DNA from: Limosilactobacillus secaliphilus
Lineage (GTDB): Bacteria; Bacillota; Bacilli; Lactobacillales; Lactobacillaceae
Direction: 5' to 3'
NCBI RefSeq assembly: GCF_001437055.1
Contig: NZ_JQBW01000010.1
Location: 445,472-509,471 of the forward strand
DNA: 64,000 nt
The position numbers were made by a program, and so were the translations under genes. Every line of letters starts with the position of its first letter. The stretch's first letter is position 1. Below the pieces are notes generated by a model. The model had not been told where the DNA came from. It saw only the letters and a list, made by a program, of their open reading frames with translations, and ran no database searches. This document shows positions 9,140-16,744 of the stretch, piece after piece.

Positions 9140-9160
9140 TAAGAGAAAGGATGTGATTAA

Positions 9161-9949
9161 ATGGCCCACGAACGAATTATCCCACTGCGTGAAACCAATA
9201 ATTTCCGTGACTTAGGCGGTTACCAGACGAAAGACGGTCGGTCCGTTTGTTGGCACCGTATCTACCGTGCCGATGACCTCAGCAAATTAGCCAGCGATGA
9301 CCAAGCCAAGATGCTCAAGTTACGGATTAAGGAAGACATTGATTTACGCTCGCATGAAGAATGCAGCCAGCAGTCAGACAGAATTCCTGACCAAATTCGC
9401 TATATCTTCAATCCAGTTTTTCGCCATGACGAAACCCAATCCACTGATGTTTGGGCCGAACTGGAGAAGAAAATGAAAAAGGAGCCCTTTGTTGGTAAGC
9501 AGCAAATGATCAAGGCCTATGCCAACATGGTCAATACCAGCAACGCTCGCAAGGCATTCCAGCGGCTGTTTGAACACTTGCTTTCATTGAAAACTGACGA
9601 TGCCCTTGTCTTCCACGGCACCGCTGGGAAAGACCGAACCGGTTTCTCAGCCTACCTGATTTTGTCAGCTTTGGGCGTCGATCAACAGACAATCATCAAG
9701 GACTACATGTTAACTAATACCGCCCTCATGAACTACCTGCATGGGCAAACGGCTGCCCTGCGTGCCGGCCACCACAATGAAACCGAAATTGCTAACTATA
9801 CCGCTTTATGGACCGCTGATAAAGCATACCTGCGTTCAGCCATCCAAGCATTAAAAGATAACTATGGTGACTTGATGGGCTTCTTGACTGAGGGTCTGCA
9901 CCTATCAGCCAATGATATCAACGATTTGAAAAAGATGTATTTGCAATAA
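9161..9949 (+). CDS. Tyrosine-phosphatase-family protein with Cys-to-Gly at the active site
   Basis: This 262-residue protein matches the bacterial tyrosine/dual-specificity phosphatase family (Y_phosphatase3 type): the N-terminal NFRDLGGY motif near residue 15 and the P-loop near residue 152. The family P-loop is HCxAGKDRTG, where Cys is the nucleophile. Here the codons read CAC GGC ACC GCT GGG AAA GAC CGA (9614-9637), giving HGTAGKDR, with Gly at position 153. All other P-loop residues are kept. Family chemistry predicts loss of hydrolysis, leaving a possible phospho-ligand-binding pseudophosphatase; a sequencing error is the alternative. AAAGGATG provides the ribosome binding site. It is divergent from galK, and a small gene follows 43 bases downstream. 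Confidence 0.85.
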   Translation: MAHERIIPLRETNNFRDLGGYQTKDGRSVCWHRIYRADDLSKLASDDQAKMLKLRIKEDIDLRSHEECSQQSDRIPDQIRYIFNPVFRHDETQSTDVWAELEKKMKKEPFVGKQQMIKAYANMVNTSNARKAFQRLFEHLLSLKTDDALVFHGTAGKDRTGFSAYLILSALGVDQQTIIKDYMLTNTALMNYLHGQTAALRAGHHNETEIANYTALWTADKAYLRSAIQALKDNYGDLMGFLTEGLHLSANDINDLKKMYLQ

Positions 9950-9992
9950 AGATGGCATTGGTTCACTATGAACCTTAAAGGGAGAGATTCTT

Positions 9993-10217
9993 ATGGAAAC
10001 ACGCATTTTCTTTAATCCAGGTGACTCAGTTGCCAACATTCACGACTACAACGAAGCCGTCCGGACTGGACAAATTTTCAAGAAGGAACGGAAAGTCAGT
10101 GACCTGGTAATCGCTAAGGGCAAGGATGACAGTGAATACGCTATTTTCTATGCCAAGGACCAATTACCGGCTGACCACGAAAAGTCAAAGCCTTATGAAG
10201 TAAAAAAGCGCCTGTAA
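9993..10217 (+). CDS. Small conserved-looking protein of unknown function
   Basis: 74 residues, charged (many Lys, Asp, Glu), with no signal peptide or membrane segment. AAGGGAGAG lies upstream of the ATG. The central KVSDLVIAKGKDDSEYAIFYAKDQ looks like a short beta-rich core. I do not recognise the family. It follows the phosphatase-like gene by 43 bases and ends at a strong terminator, so the two are probably cotranscribed. Confidence 0.7.
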   Translation: METRIFFNPGDSVANIHDYNEAVRTGQIFKKERKVSDLVIAKGKDDSEYAIFYAKDQLPADHEKSKPYEVKKRL

Positions 10218-10240
10218 CCTATTCACATTCTTAACGACAC

Positions 10241-10285
10241 AAAAATAAGCCCAATGCTTGCTGTCCAAGTATTGGGCTTATTTTT
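10241..10285. terminator. Bidirectional intrinsic terminator
   Basis: A 20-bp stem (10241-10260 with 10266-10285, one G-U pair) and a 5-base loop between convergent genes, with A/T runs on both sides. Confidence 0.85.
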
Positions 10286-10302
10286 AATTTCCCGGGAAAT
10301 AA

Positions 10303-10629
10303 TTACCGACCGCCAACAATACGAGCAGCCTCATCTTCTAGCCGTTCAACCAGCTCGTCGGCGTTTTGCTTGAAGTCAGCAACGAAATCCTGCTTCAACG
10401 GTTTAACGATTCCGACTTCCTTACCCATGATGTCAGTAACTCGCAGATTCTTGCCTGACCAGGCAACATCATCATAGTGGCCTTCCAATGCCTCGTCCAT
10501 GAAGGCCTGCATGATATCCAAAACCGCTTGCGTAATGACCTGATCCTCATCTAAATGTTTGCCATGCACTCCTGCCCGGGCAATTTTCATTGCAACATCT
10601 TCCATGTTTTCAGGAATTTCTACACTCAT
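10303..10629 (-). CDS. Hypothetical acidic protein, 108 residues
   Basis: The start at 10629 is chosen because GAAGGAG lies about 9 bases upstream; an ATG ten codons earlier overlaps that site. The product (MSVEIPENMEDVAMKIARAG...) is soluble and acidic, with a predicted helical C-terminus (DELVERLEDEAARIV). I do not recognise a family. It is transcribed divergently from the dehydrogenase at 10716. Confidence 0.7.
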   Translation of the reverse strand: MSVEIPENMEDVAMKIARAGVHGKHLDEDQVITQAVLDIMQAFMDEALEGHYDDVAWSGKNLRVTDIMGKEVGIVKPLKQDFVADFKQNADELVERLEDEAARIVGGR

Positions 10630-10647
10630 TGTTGCTTGCTCCTTCAC

Positions 10648-10677
10648 GTTGAATTTCAACTACCATCATAGCATAAT
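10648..10677 (+). promoter_or_regulatory. Promoter of the hydroxyacid dehydrogenase, with a palindrome over the -35
   Basis: TTGAAT (10649-10654), 17 bases, CATAAT (10672-10677). The -35 is inside the perfect palindrome GTTGAATTTCAAC (10648-10660), a possible operator between the two divergent genes. The regulator is unknown. Confidence 0.5.
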
Positions 10678-10715
10678 GAAGCTGCAAGGCCTTACAGAAG
10701 GGAGCGACTTTAACA

Positions 10716-11663
10716 ATGAAACAAACCGTTTTGATTCCACAAGACTTCGAAGCTGGTGCTACGAAATCACTGGTTGATGCTGGGCTGGATGTCGTAACCG
10801 TCGACAAGCTCACTGACCAAATAATGCTTGATCACGCAGACACACTGGTGGGTGCGGTGGTTCACCTCGAGAAAATCGATCCGGCAGTGTTTAAGCAACT
10901 GCCTCACTTGAAGATCTTGGCCAGAACTGGTGTTGGCTATGAAAACGTCGATGACAAATCGGCCGCAGAGAATGGCATCTATGTCACCATTACACCAAAA
11001 GCCAATTTCCGGACAGTGACCGAAGCCATCCTAGGTGCCATGCTGATGCTATCTCGCAACACCTTGCAGCGCATGGAACTGATGAAGGATGGCGACTGGA
11101 AAGCTGGGCGCAAGAAGACCGGCTATAGTCTCTTTGGCCAGACTCTCGGGATCATCGGTTATGGCCGGATCGGTCAGGAACTGGCAAAGTGTGCTCACGC
11201 TTTAGGCATGAACATTCTTTATAACAACGGCCGTCACCATAAACAGTCTGACATCGGTCAAAGTGTTAGCCTGGAAGATCTGTTGCGTCAATCTGACTAT
11301 GTTTCACTAAACGTTCCCGTGACCGACGAAACGGTGAACATGATCAATGCCCATACCTTAAGCCTAATGAAGCCCACTGCTGCACTGATCAACTATGGTC
11401 GTGGTAAGTTGATTGACACCGACGCATTAGTAACGGCATTATCTACCGGCAAACTGCGCTGTGCAGCGTTGGACTCGTTTGATCCAGAACCACTGCCAAT
11501 GGACAGCCCTCTGCGGAAACTGGATAACGTGATGCTCACCCCACACCTTGGTGGTGCAACCATCGATGCCATGATCCGGGGATGCCGGGATGCAGCTTCT
11601 GAAATCATCCGCGTTGCCCAAGGTAAAAAACCGCTGTGGGCTGTTAACCAACCAAAGGAATGA
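10716..11663 (+). CDS. D-isomer-specific 2-hydroxyacid dehydrogenase (phosphoglycerate-dehydrogenase-like)
   Basis: 315-residue NAD-dependent dehydrogenase. It has the Rossmann signature LGIIGYGRIGQELA near residue 145, the family segment LINYGRGKLIDTDALV with the substrate-binding Arg, DSFDPEP with the catalytic Glu, and TPHLGGAT with the catalytic His. It most likely reduces a 2-keto acid or oxidises a D-2-hydroxy acid. A role as serine-pathway SerA is possible, but there is no ACT domain and no serine gene nearby. AGGGAGCG precedes the ATG. A Gre factor begins 4 bases after the stop. Confidence 0.88.
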   Translation: MKQTVLIPQDFEAGATKSLVDAGLDVVTVDKLTDQIMLDHADTLVGAVVHLEKIDPAVFKQLPHLKILARTGVGYENVDDKSAAENGIYVTITPKANFRTVTEAILGAMLMLSRNTLQRMELMKDGDWKAGRKKTGYSLFGQTLGIIGYGRIGQELAKCAHALGMNILYNNGRHHKQSDIGQSVSLEDLLRQSDYVSLNVPVTDETVNMINAHTLSLMKPTAALINYGRGKLIDTDALVTALSTGKLRCAALDSFDPEPLPMDSPLRKLDNVMLTPHLGGATIDAMIRGCRDAASEIIRVAQGKKPLWAVNQPKE

Positions 11664-11667
11664 TTAA

Positions 11668-12135
11668 ATGCGCAAAATTTACTATCAAAAAATGACGCCG
11701 ACCGGTTATCAGCAAATCAAAGATCAGATTGCCGCTTTACAAAAAGAGCGACCGACACGAATCGCCCGCTTAAAAGCCGCCCGTGCACTGGGGGACCTAT
11801 CGGAAAATACCGAATACAGCACCGCCAAACGTGAGCTGCGGCACTTGGAAAGTCGTTTGCGTTATTTGAACAAGCAAATCACCTATGCCCAAGTGATTAA
11901 AAATGATCAGTCCGATCAAATCGACCTTGGTTCAACCGTCACCATTGAATTTGACGATGATCATTCACAAGCAACCTATATTGTGGTTGGCAAGCATGAA
12001 GCCGACCTTGCCCAAAACAAGCTAGCCTTTGATTCACCGTTAGGACAAGCATTGATGGGCCAAAGTGCTGGTAGTACTGTTGCTGTTCAGTCTCCCAACG
12101 GCAGCTATAATGTGACCATCAAAAAAGTGAAATAA
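11668..12135 (+). CDS. GreA/GreB-family transcription elongation factor
   Basis: 155 residues with the Gre layout: an N-terminal antiparallel coiled coil (residues 1-75) with the tip motif GDLSENTEY, which carries the conserved acidic residues that work in the RNA polymerase secondary channel, and a C-terminal FKBP-like domain. It should stimulate transcript cleavage by backtracked polymerase. Many lactobacilli have two Gre paralogues, so I leave the symbol open. It starts 4 bases after the dehydrogenase and is probably translationally coupled. Confidence 0.85.
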   Translation: MRKIYYQKMTPTGYQQIKDQIAALQKERPTRIARLKAARALGDLSENTEYSTAKRELRHLESRLRYLNKQITYAQVIKNDQSDQIDLGSTVTIEFDDDHSQATYIVVGKHEADLAQNKLAFDSPLGQALMGQSAGSTVAVQSPNGSYNVTIKKVK

Positions 12136-12285
12136 GTTTTTTAACGATGAAACATTGATCTTGATCAAAAGACCTAAATGATAAGCATGGTCAGACGTTC
12201 GTGCAAATTATGTACTACCTGCCCCTGAAATATTGGCCAGTTAAACTCAATAAGTACGGTACTAGTTTGATCAACATAAACAAAT

Positions 12286-12326
12286 AAGCTCCAGTGTTCG
12301 GAATTTTCTGAACACTGGAGCTTTTC
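12286..12326 (-). terminator. Terminator of the seven-gene mpg-to-GH28 operon
   Basis: 14-bp stem (12286-12299 with 12310-12323) with a 10-base loop, just after the GH28 stop codon. The remaining 12136-12285 shows nothing I can name. Confidence 0.8.
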
Positions 12327-12339
12327 TTATTGTTTAGTT

Positions 12340-13953
12340 TTAATTGATGCGGAAGCCTTGTGTGTCGGGTCCCACTTGCAGGTTAAGTTGGCCGTGTTCG
12401 ACCGTGACGTGATCGAGGCAGACATCCGCACAGCGATCGAATGAGCAAAGACTGCTACCGTGAGCCAAGGAAACATTTTGAATCAATAAATCAGTGATGG
12501 GGCTCGCCACATCGTGATCCTTAAAACCAATCACTTCGATGGCTTTGCCAAAAGCGTCAATCGGGTTCCCCATCACGTCTTTTTGATGGGTATTTCCAGT
12601 AATCCGACTATTGGTAAGTTTCAAGCGTTTGAAGACTGGCAGTTCCTTAGCGGCTTGACCATCCGCATTGTAGTTAACGCTATGAGCGAAGAAACTGTCT
12701 ATCTGACAATGGTCAACCGTGAAGTCATCAACCCCACCGCCACGCTCATTGCTGGCTTTGAGTTCGATACCAAAATCGGTGTCGTGGATCAAGCAATCAT
12801 GAACGATGACATGTGAAACACCCGCTGACTCCTCAGTGCCGATCGCCATTCCGTGGCCGCCAAGCATTTGCAGGTTAAAGATCTCAACATCACTAGTCGG
12901 GATCGCCACCTGGTTGCCTTCAGGATTCTTCCCCGACTTAATCGCAATACAATCATCGCCGGTATCGAAAGTAGCACCAAAAATGAGGACGTGGCTGCAG
13001 GAATCCGGATCAATTCCATCACCATTGTCGATCCCTACCGAATTGATGTGAACCGAATCAACCGTGATATGTTGCGAGTAAATCAAGTGCAGCGTCCAGC
13101 AAGGCGGATTTTGCAGTTGAACATCTTGCAGGTCGATGCCGTCAGTCTGGATGACATTGATCAAGCGTCCCCGCACCCGGCGACCAGTAATGTTGTCTGA
13201 TATATATTGAGGATATCTTTTGGTGTCGGTGAAGTAACTTTCCATTGCGTCACCGAGTTGGCTGCCACCGCCACGAATAATGCCCTGGCCACAGATACGG
13301 ACATCGCGACAGGTCATCGTTGACCGCTGCTCGCGATCCAAATGCCCAACGTTGATTAATGAACGGAAGCATTTCATCTCCCAGCCCTCATAGCGTGTCC
13401 AAATCAGATCATCGAGGTCAATGCCTTGGCTCCGATCTTTTTGGGGATTGCGGATGTAGTCAAAGGGATCGGTACTGGCAATCAATTGGCCGTCGACTTG
13501 CAGAGTCATGTGGGAGTGCAAATCCAACGCCCCGCTGATAATGCTTAATCCTTGTGGAATCAAAACGGTGCCGCCATCAGGGCAGTCATCAATGGCGCGT
13601 TGCAAGTTGACCGTCTGCACGGTCTGACCACTGCTTAAATTGTATGGTGCTTGGCTTACGTCCAATACTTTACCCTTTGCCAAGGTCTTGAACTCTTGGG
13701 TGGCCTGCAGCTGGCGGCCGTTTTGTAAGTAGGCCGTTAAGGTAACTGTGTACTTCGTCGTCGCTGTCAGCTTGGTGAGTTCATAGTAATAACGGTTGTT
13801 AGCCACCTGCACGGCCGGTTGACCGCCCCATTGCAAGGTAAAGTGATCAACAGCTTGTTCCGGACGTGACCAAACCATGGTTGCCTGCTGGCTGGTTAAA
13901 CTGTTATAAGCAATCCGTAAGTTTAATTGACCATCCGTATTTCCCATTGTCAT
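12340..13953 (-). CDS. Glycoside hydrolase family 28 (polygalacturonase-like), no signal peptide
   Basis: 537 residues. The first 95 look like a fibronectin-III-type domain; the rest is a right-handed beta-helix GH28 enzyme. Landmarks: NGDGIDPDSC (catalytic Asp), GDDCIAIKSG (paired catalytic Asp), GHGMAIGTE (His) and GIELKASNERGG, which replaces the classical RIK and resembles the exo-acting bacterial subgroup. With no signal peptide it should act in the cytoplasm, probably releasing galacturonate or another sugar from short imported oligosaccharides. It is last in a leftward operon, 21 bases after the macrodomain gene. There is no pectin uptake gene in the window, so the true substrate is uncertain. 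Confidence 0.88.
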   Translation of the reverse strand: MTMGNTDGQLNLRIAYNSLTSQQATMVWSRPEQAVDHFTLQWGGQPAVQVANNRYYYELTKLTATTKYTVTLTAYLQNGRQLQATQEFKTLAKGKVLDVSQAPYNLSSGQTVQTVNLQRAIDDCPDGGTVLIPQGLSIISGALDLHSHMTLQVDGQLIASTDPFDYIRNPQKDRSQGIDLDDLIWTRYEGWEMKCFRSLINVGHLDREQRSTMTCRDVRICGQGIIRGGGSQLGDAMESYFTDTKRYPQYISDNITGRRVRGRLINVIQTDGIDLQDVQLQNPPCWTLHLIYSQHITVDSVHINSVGIDNGDGIDPDSCSHVLIFGATFDTGDDCIAIKSGKNPEGNQVAIPTSDVEIFNLQMLGGHGMAIGTEESAGVSHVIVHDCLIHDTDFGIELKASNERGGGVDDFTVDHCQIDSFFAHSVNYNADGQAAKELPVFKRLKLTNSRITGNTHQKDVMGNPIDAFGKAIEVIGFKDHDVASPITDLLIQNVSLAHGSSLCSFDRCADVCLDHVTVEHGQLNLQVGPDTQGFRIN

Positions 13954-13974
13954 CGCTTCTTTCTTTGATTGAAC

Positions 13975-14493
13975 CTATTGAATTCCCAGCTGTTGGTATG
14001 CCTGCTGGTAAGCCGCCAGTGTTTGGCTATCGAAGCAGACCATGAAGACCGTTTGCACTGACTTACTCGTTTGCAAAAAATCCTTAATCGTCGTCAACGC
14101 CACCTGTGCGGCAGCATCGAGGGGGTAGGAATAAACACCGGTGCTAATTGACGGAAAGGCGACCGTCTCACACTGATTTTGCTCTGCCAACTGTAAGCTG
14201 TTGAAGTAGCTATTGTGGAGCAGAGAACTTTCACCATGATTACCACCATGCCAAACCGGGCCCGGTGTGTGGATGACGTAGCGCGCTGGCAAACGAAATC
14301 CCGGCGTGATCCGTGCCTCTCCGGTATTGCATCCGTGAAAACGCGCGCAGGCGATGTCCAGCTCCGGACCAGCCGCCCGGTGAATGGCACCATCAACTCC
14401 ACCCCCGCCACGCAAAGTCGTATTGGCGGCGTTGACAATCGCGTCCACTTTCATCTTAGTAATGTCACCCTGCACAACTTTAATCATTTTCAT
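13975..14493 (-). CDS. Macrodomain protein (ADP-ribose/O-acetyl-ADP-ribose hydrolase type)
   Basis: About 172 residues forming a single macrodomain: QGDITKMKVDAIVNAANTTL, the glycine loop GGGGVDGAIHRAAG, GEARITPGFRLPARYVIHT and the second loop SISTGVYSYP. This matches the YmdB-like group that hydrolyses O-acetyl-ADP-ribose or ADP-ribosyl esters. The ATG at 14493 is chosen with GGTG upstream; a GTG at 14502 overlapping the pepO stop is the alternative. The gene is tightly coupled to pepO and precedes the GH28 gene. Confidence 0.9.
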   Translation of the reverse strand: MKMIKVVQGDITKMKVDAIVNAANTTLRGGGGVDGAIHRAAGPELDIACARFHGCNTGEARITPGFRLPARYVIHTPGPVWHGGNHGESSLLHNSYFNSLQLAEQNQCETVAFPSISTGVYSYPLDAAAQVALTTIKDFLQTSKSVQTVFMVCFDSQTLAAYQQAYQQLGIQ

Positions 14494-14498
14494 AATGA

Positions 14499-16394
14499 TC
14501 ACCAGATGTTAACCCGGTCGGCCGGTGCCTTCCACATGCCGTCGCCTTCCTGAATGTTGAAGGTCTTAAAGAATTCTGCCAAGTTCTGCACTTGCACATT
14601 TGCCCGCAGCTTGTTTGGTGCGTGCACATCAATCGACAAGAGCAGTTGCATATACTGGGTCGTGGCCTTCATCCGCCAGATCCGGGCCCAGTTGATGAAG
14701 AATTCGCGGCCAGAATAATCGCTTTCGCCCTGGGCAGCTGCCAAAGCACAGGAAAGACCACCAGCATCCGCAATGTTTTCGGAAACGGTCAATTTACCGT
14801 TAACCTTTTGCCCTGCAAATGGCAGCCCATCGAACTCCTTGATCATCTTCTGTGACAACTGTTTGAAGTGCTTCCGGTCTTCATCGGTCCACCAGTTGTT
14901 GAGGTTCCCGTATTCGTCGAACAGGGCCCCGTTGTTGTCGAAGGCGTGCGAAATTTCGTGGGCAATTACGGCACCGATACCGCCGTAGTTCTCACTGCTG
15001 CTCTGCTTCAGGCTGTAGAATGGCGCCTGCAGGATGGCGGCTGGGAAGACGATGATGTTCTTGAACGGGTGGTAGTAGGCGTTCACAGTGGCAGCACTCA
15101 TCTCCCACCGGGTCCGGTCAACGGGCTTGCCGAAGCGGCTGAAAGTTTCTTCTGTGGCGACCCGGTCCATTACGCACACGTTAGCGAGCAGCGTCTTCGA
15201 AGGATCGGTGTGCAGGTGGTTATACAAGTCAGGAATCCGGTCTGGATAACCAACTTGGACGCCCAGGTGCTGCAACTTAACAATGGCTTGATCACGAGTG
15301 GCCTTGGACAGCCAATCATTGTTGGCGAGACGGCCTTCATAGATCTTAACCATCTGGTGCACCATGTGTTCAACATCCGCTTTGGCTTGCGGGCCAAAGT
15401 ATTTCTTCCCATAGTATTCACCAATGACCTGGCTAAACATGCCCCGAGTCAGGTAGAAAGCAAACTTACGGTGGTTGACGGCCTTCTTGCTGCCGGACAG
15501 CGCACGACCGTATTGGCCACCCAAAATCCGGATCTCATCAGTCAGCAGGCTGGAGCAGCTGTTGACCTCATTAACCAGCAGCCAATTCTTGAACAGGTCA
15601 AAGTGATCCTGCAAAATACCATTCAGCGCCTGCATGTACTTTGGTTCAGTAACGATTACCTTTTCGGGATTGGTCTTGATCAATCCCTTAACCACCTGGG
15701 CCAGGTCCAATTGATCCGTGTGCTGACAAAATGCCGCGAAGGTCTCCGGATTGTACATCTTGCTGTAGTCTGCTGATTCCTCGGCACTCTTCACGTGCGG
15801 TACCAACAAAGCATCAAAGGCTACTGTGTCCTTCACCATTTTGGCAGCTGTTGTCTGATCAAAGCTGACCTTGACTAGCAATTGCGTCGTCAGTTGTGAC
15901 CATAATTTGAGGAGTTGCGGACCTTGCTCGTTCTTTGGATCGTAGTAGCTCTTGTCGGGCAGGATCAAGCCTGGTGCACCCACAAATAAGGCATAGACCC
16001 GTGCATTCTTCATGTCCGCGTCGATGTCGAAGGATACCGGTGATGCAAAATTGTCCAAAACCAATTCAGCCCACTGCTTGCTGTAATCCGCATAAGAATT
16101 CAACTGCTGAATCGTCTGCAAGCGATCCATTAACGGTTGGGTCCCCTCTTGGTCACGACGGTCAAAGTCCTTGGCCAGTTGATAGAGCTTCACTGCTTCC
16201 TGCATCCGGGAATCTTCCGGCTGTGACTTGATCATCTCGTCTAAGTCATTCATCAGCAGTTTGTCGATGTCGTCGACCAGGTCGTTGAAGCCACCGGTAG
16301 CCGGTTTGTCTTCCGGGATCTTGGCCGTCTTCAACCATTCGCCGTTAACTGCTTGGTAAAGGTCGTCATGAATTGCTTTTTCGTTAATTGCCAT
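14499..16394 (-). CDS. pepO: M13-family zinc endopeptidase PepO
   Basis: 631 residues, normal for lactobacillar PepO (neprilysin family). The zinc site is HEISH near residue 478, followed by ENIADAGG with the third zinc ligand. There is no signal peptide, so it is a cytoplasmic oligopeptidase that processes imported peptides. The ATG at 16394 has AAGGAG nine bases upstream; an earlier in-frame ATG has no such site. It is fifth in the operon, and a parS site lies 34 bases before its start. Confidence 0.95.
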   Translation of the reverse strand: MAINEKAIHDDLYQAVNGEWLKTAKIPEDKPATGGFNDLVDDIDKLLMNDLDEMIKSQPEDSRMQEAVKLYQLAKDFDRRDQEGTQPLMDRLQTIQQLNSYADYSKQWAELVLDNFASPVSFDIDADMKNARVYALFVGAPGLILPDKSYYDPKNEQGPQLLKLWSQLTTQLLVKVSFDQTTAAKMVKDTVAFDALLVPHVKSAEESADYSKMYNPETFAAFCQHTDQLDLAQVVKGLIKTNPEKVIVTEPKYMQALNGILQDHFDLFKNWLLVNEVNSCSSLLTDEIRILGGQYGRALSGSKKAVNHRKFAFYLTRGMFSQVIGEYYGKKYFGPQAKADVEHMVHQMVKIYEGRLANNDWLSKATRDQAIVKLQHLGVQVGYPDRIPDLYNHLHTDPSKTLLANVCVMDRVATEETFSRFGKPVDRTRWEMSAATVNAYYHPFKNIIVFPAAILQAPFYSLKQSSSENYGGIGAVIAHEISHAFDNNGALFDEYGNLNNWWTDEDRKHFKQLSQKMIKEFDGLPFAGQKVNGKLTVSENIADAGGLSCALAAAQGESDYSGREFFINWARIWRMKATTQYMQLLLSIDVHAPNKLRANVQVQNLAEFFKTFNIQEGDGMWKAPADRVNIW

Positions 16395-16427
16395 GTTTGT
16401 CTCCTTAATCTTGTTTCTCAACCAAAA

Positions 16428-16443
16428 TGTTTCACGTGAAACA
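16428..16443. other. parS centromere site (perfect)
   Basis: TGTTTCACGTGAAACA is a perfect 16-bp palindrome identical to the Spo0J/ParB consensus TGTTNCACGTGAAACA. It occupies the 50-base gap between pepO and the small gene upstream. ParB nucleates here and loads condensin; such sites cluster around oriC. Confidence 0.93.
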
Positions 16444-16444
16444 C

Positions 16445-16744
16445 TTAGCCTGCAAACGGTGCTAATAACTCATCGCGCCCGTTGTTTGAAAACCAGCGGC
16501 CGTGGTGGGCCAGTAATTGGCTAACGTCGCGATAATTACCCAAGTCCAACCGTCCGCGCACCAACTGGCTATCCTGCAAAGCCCGTGCAAAACGGACATC
16601 TTCCGGTTCAACCGGGTGTCGGTAAAGCGCATTGGGATCTTCATTCCAGTTCAGCCATAACAATTGACAGGCGCGTTCGTACTCAGGGCTGTGAGTAAGG
16701 GCCTCAATCAAGTATTGCGGCCCCAGTAATGGTTTACTATTCAT
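16445..16744 (-). CDS. Hypothetical protein, 99 residues, in the MoxR-VWA operon
   Basis: Soluble protein rich in Leu, Arg and Trp (QLLWLNWNEDPNALYRHPVEPEDV...), with no motif I recognise. Its ATG overlaps the stop of the VWA gene as ATGA, implying translational coupling, so it may be a partner of the VWA/MoxR pair. It ends just before the parS site. Confidence 0.8.
   Translation of the reverse strand: MNSKPLLGPQYLIEALTHSPEYERACQLLWLNWNEDPNALYRHPVEPEDVRFARALQDSQLVRGRLDLGNYRDVSQLLAHHGRWFSNNGRDELLAPFAG

Noticed and set aside
14868-15776. 302-codon plus-strand frame opposite pepO
   Set aside because: Shadow of a high-confidence gene, without recognisable domain or ribosome binding site.
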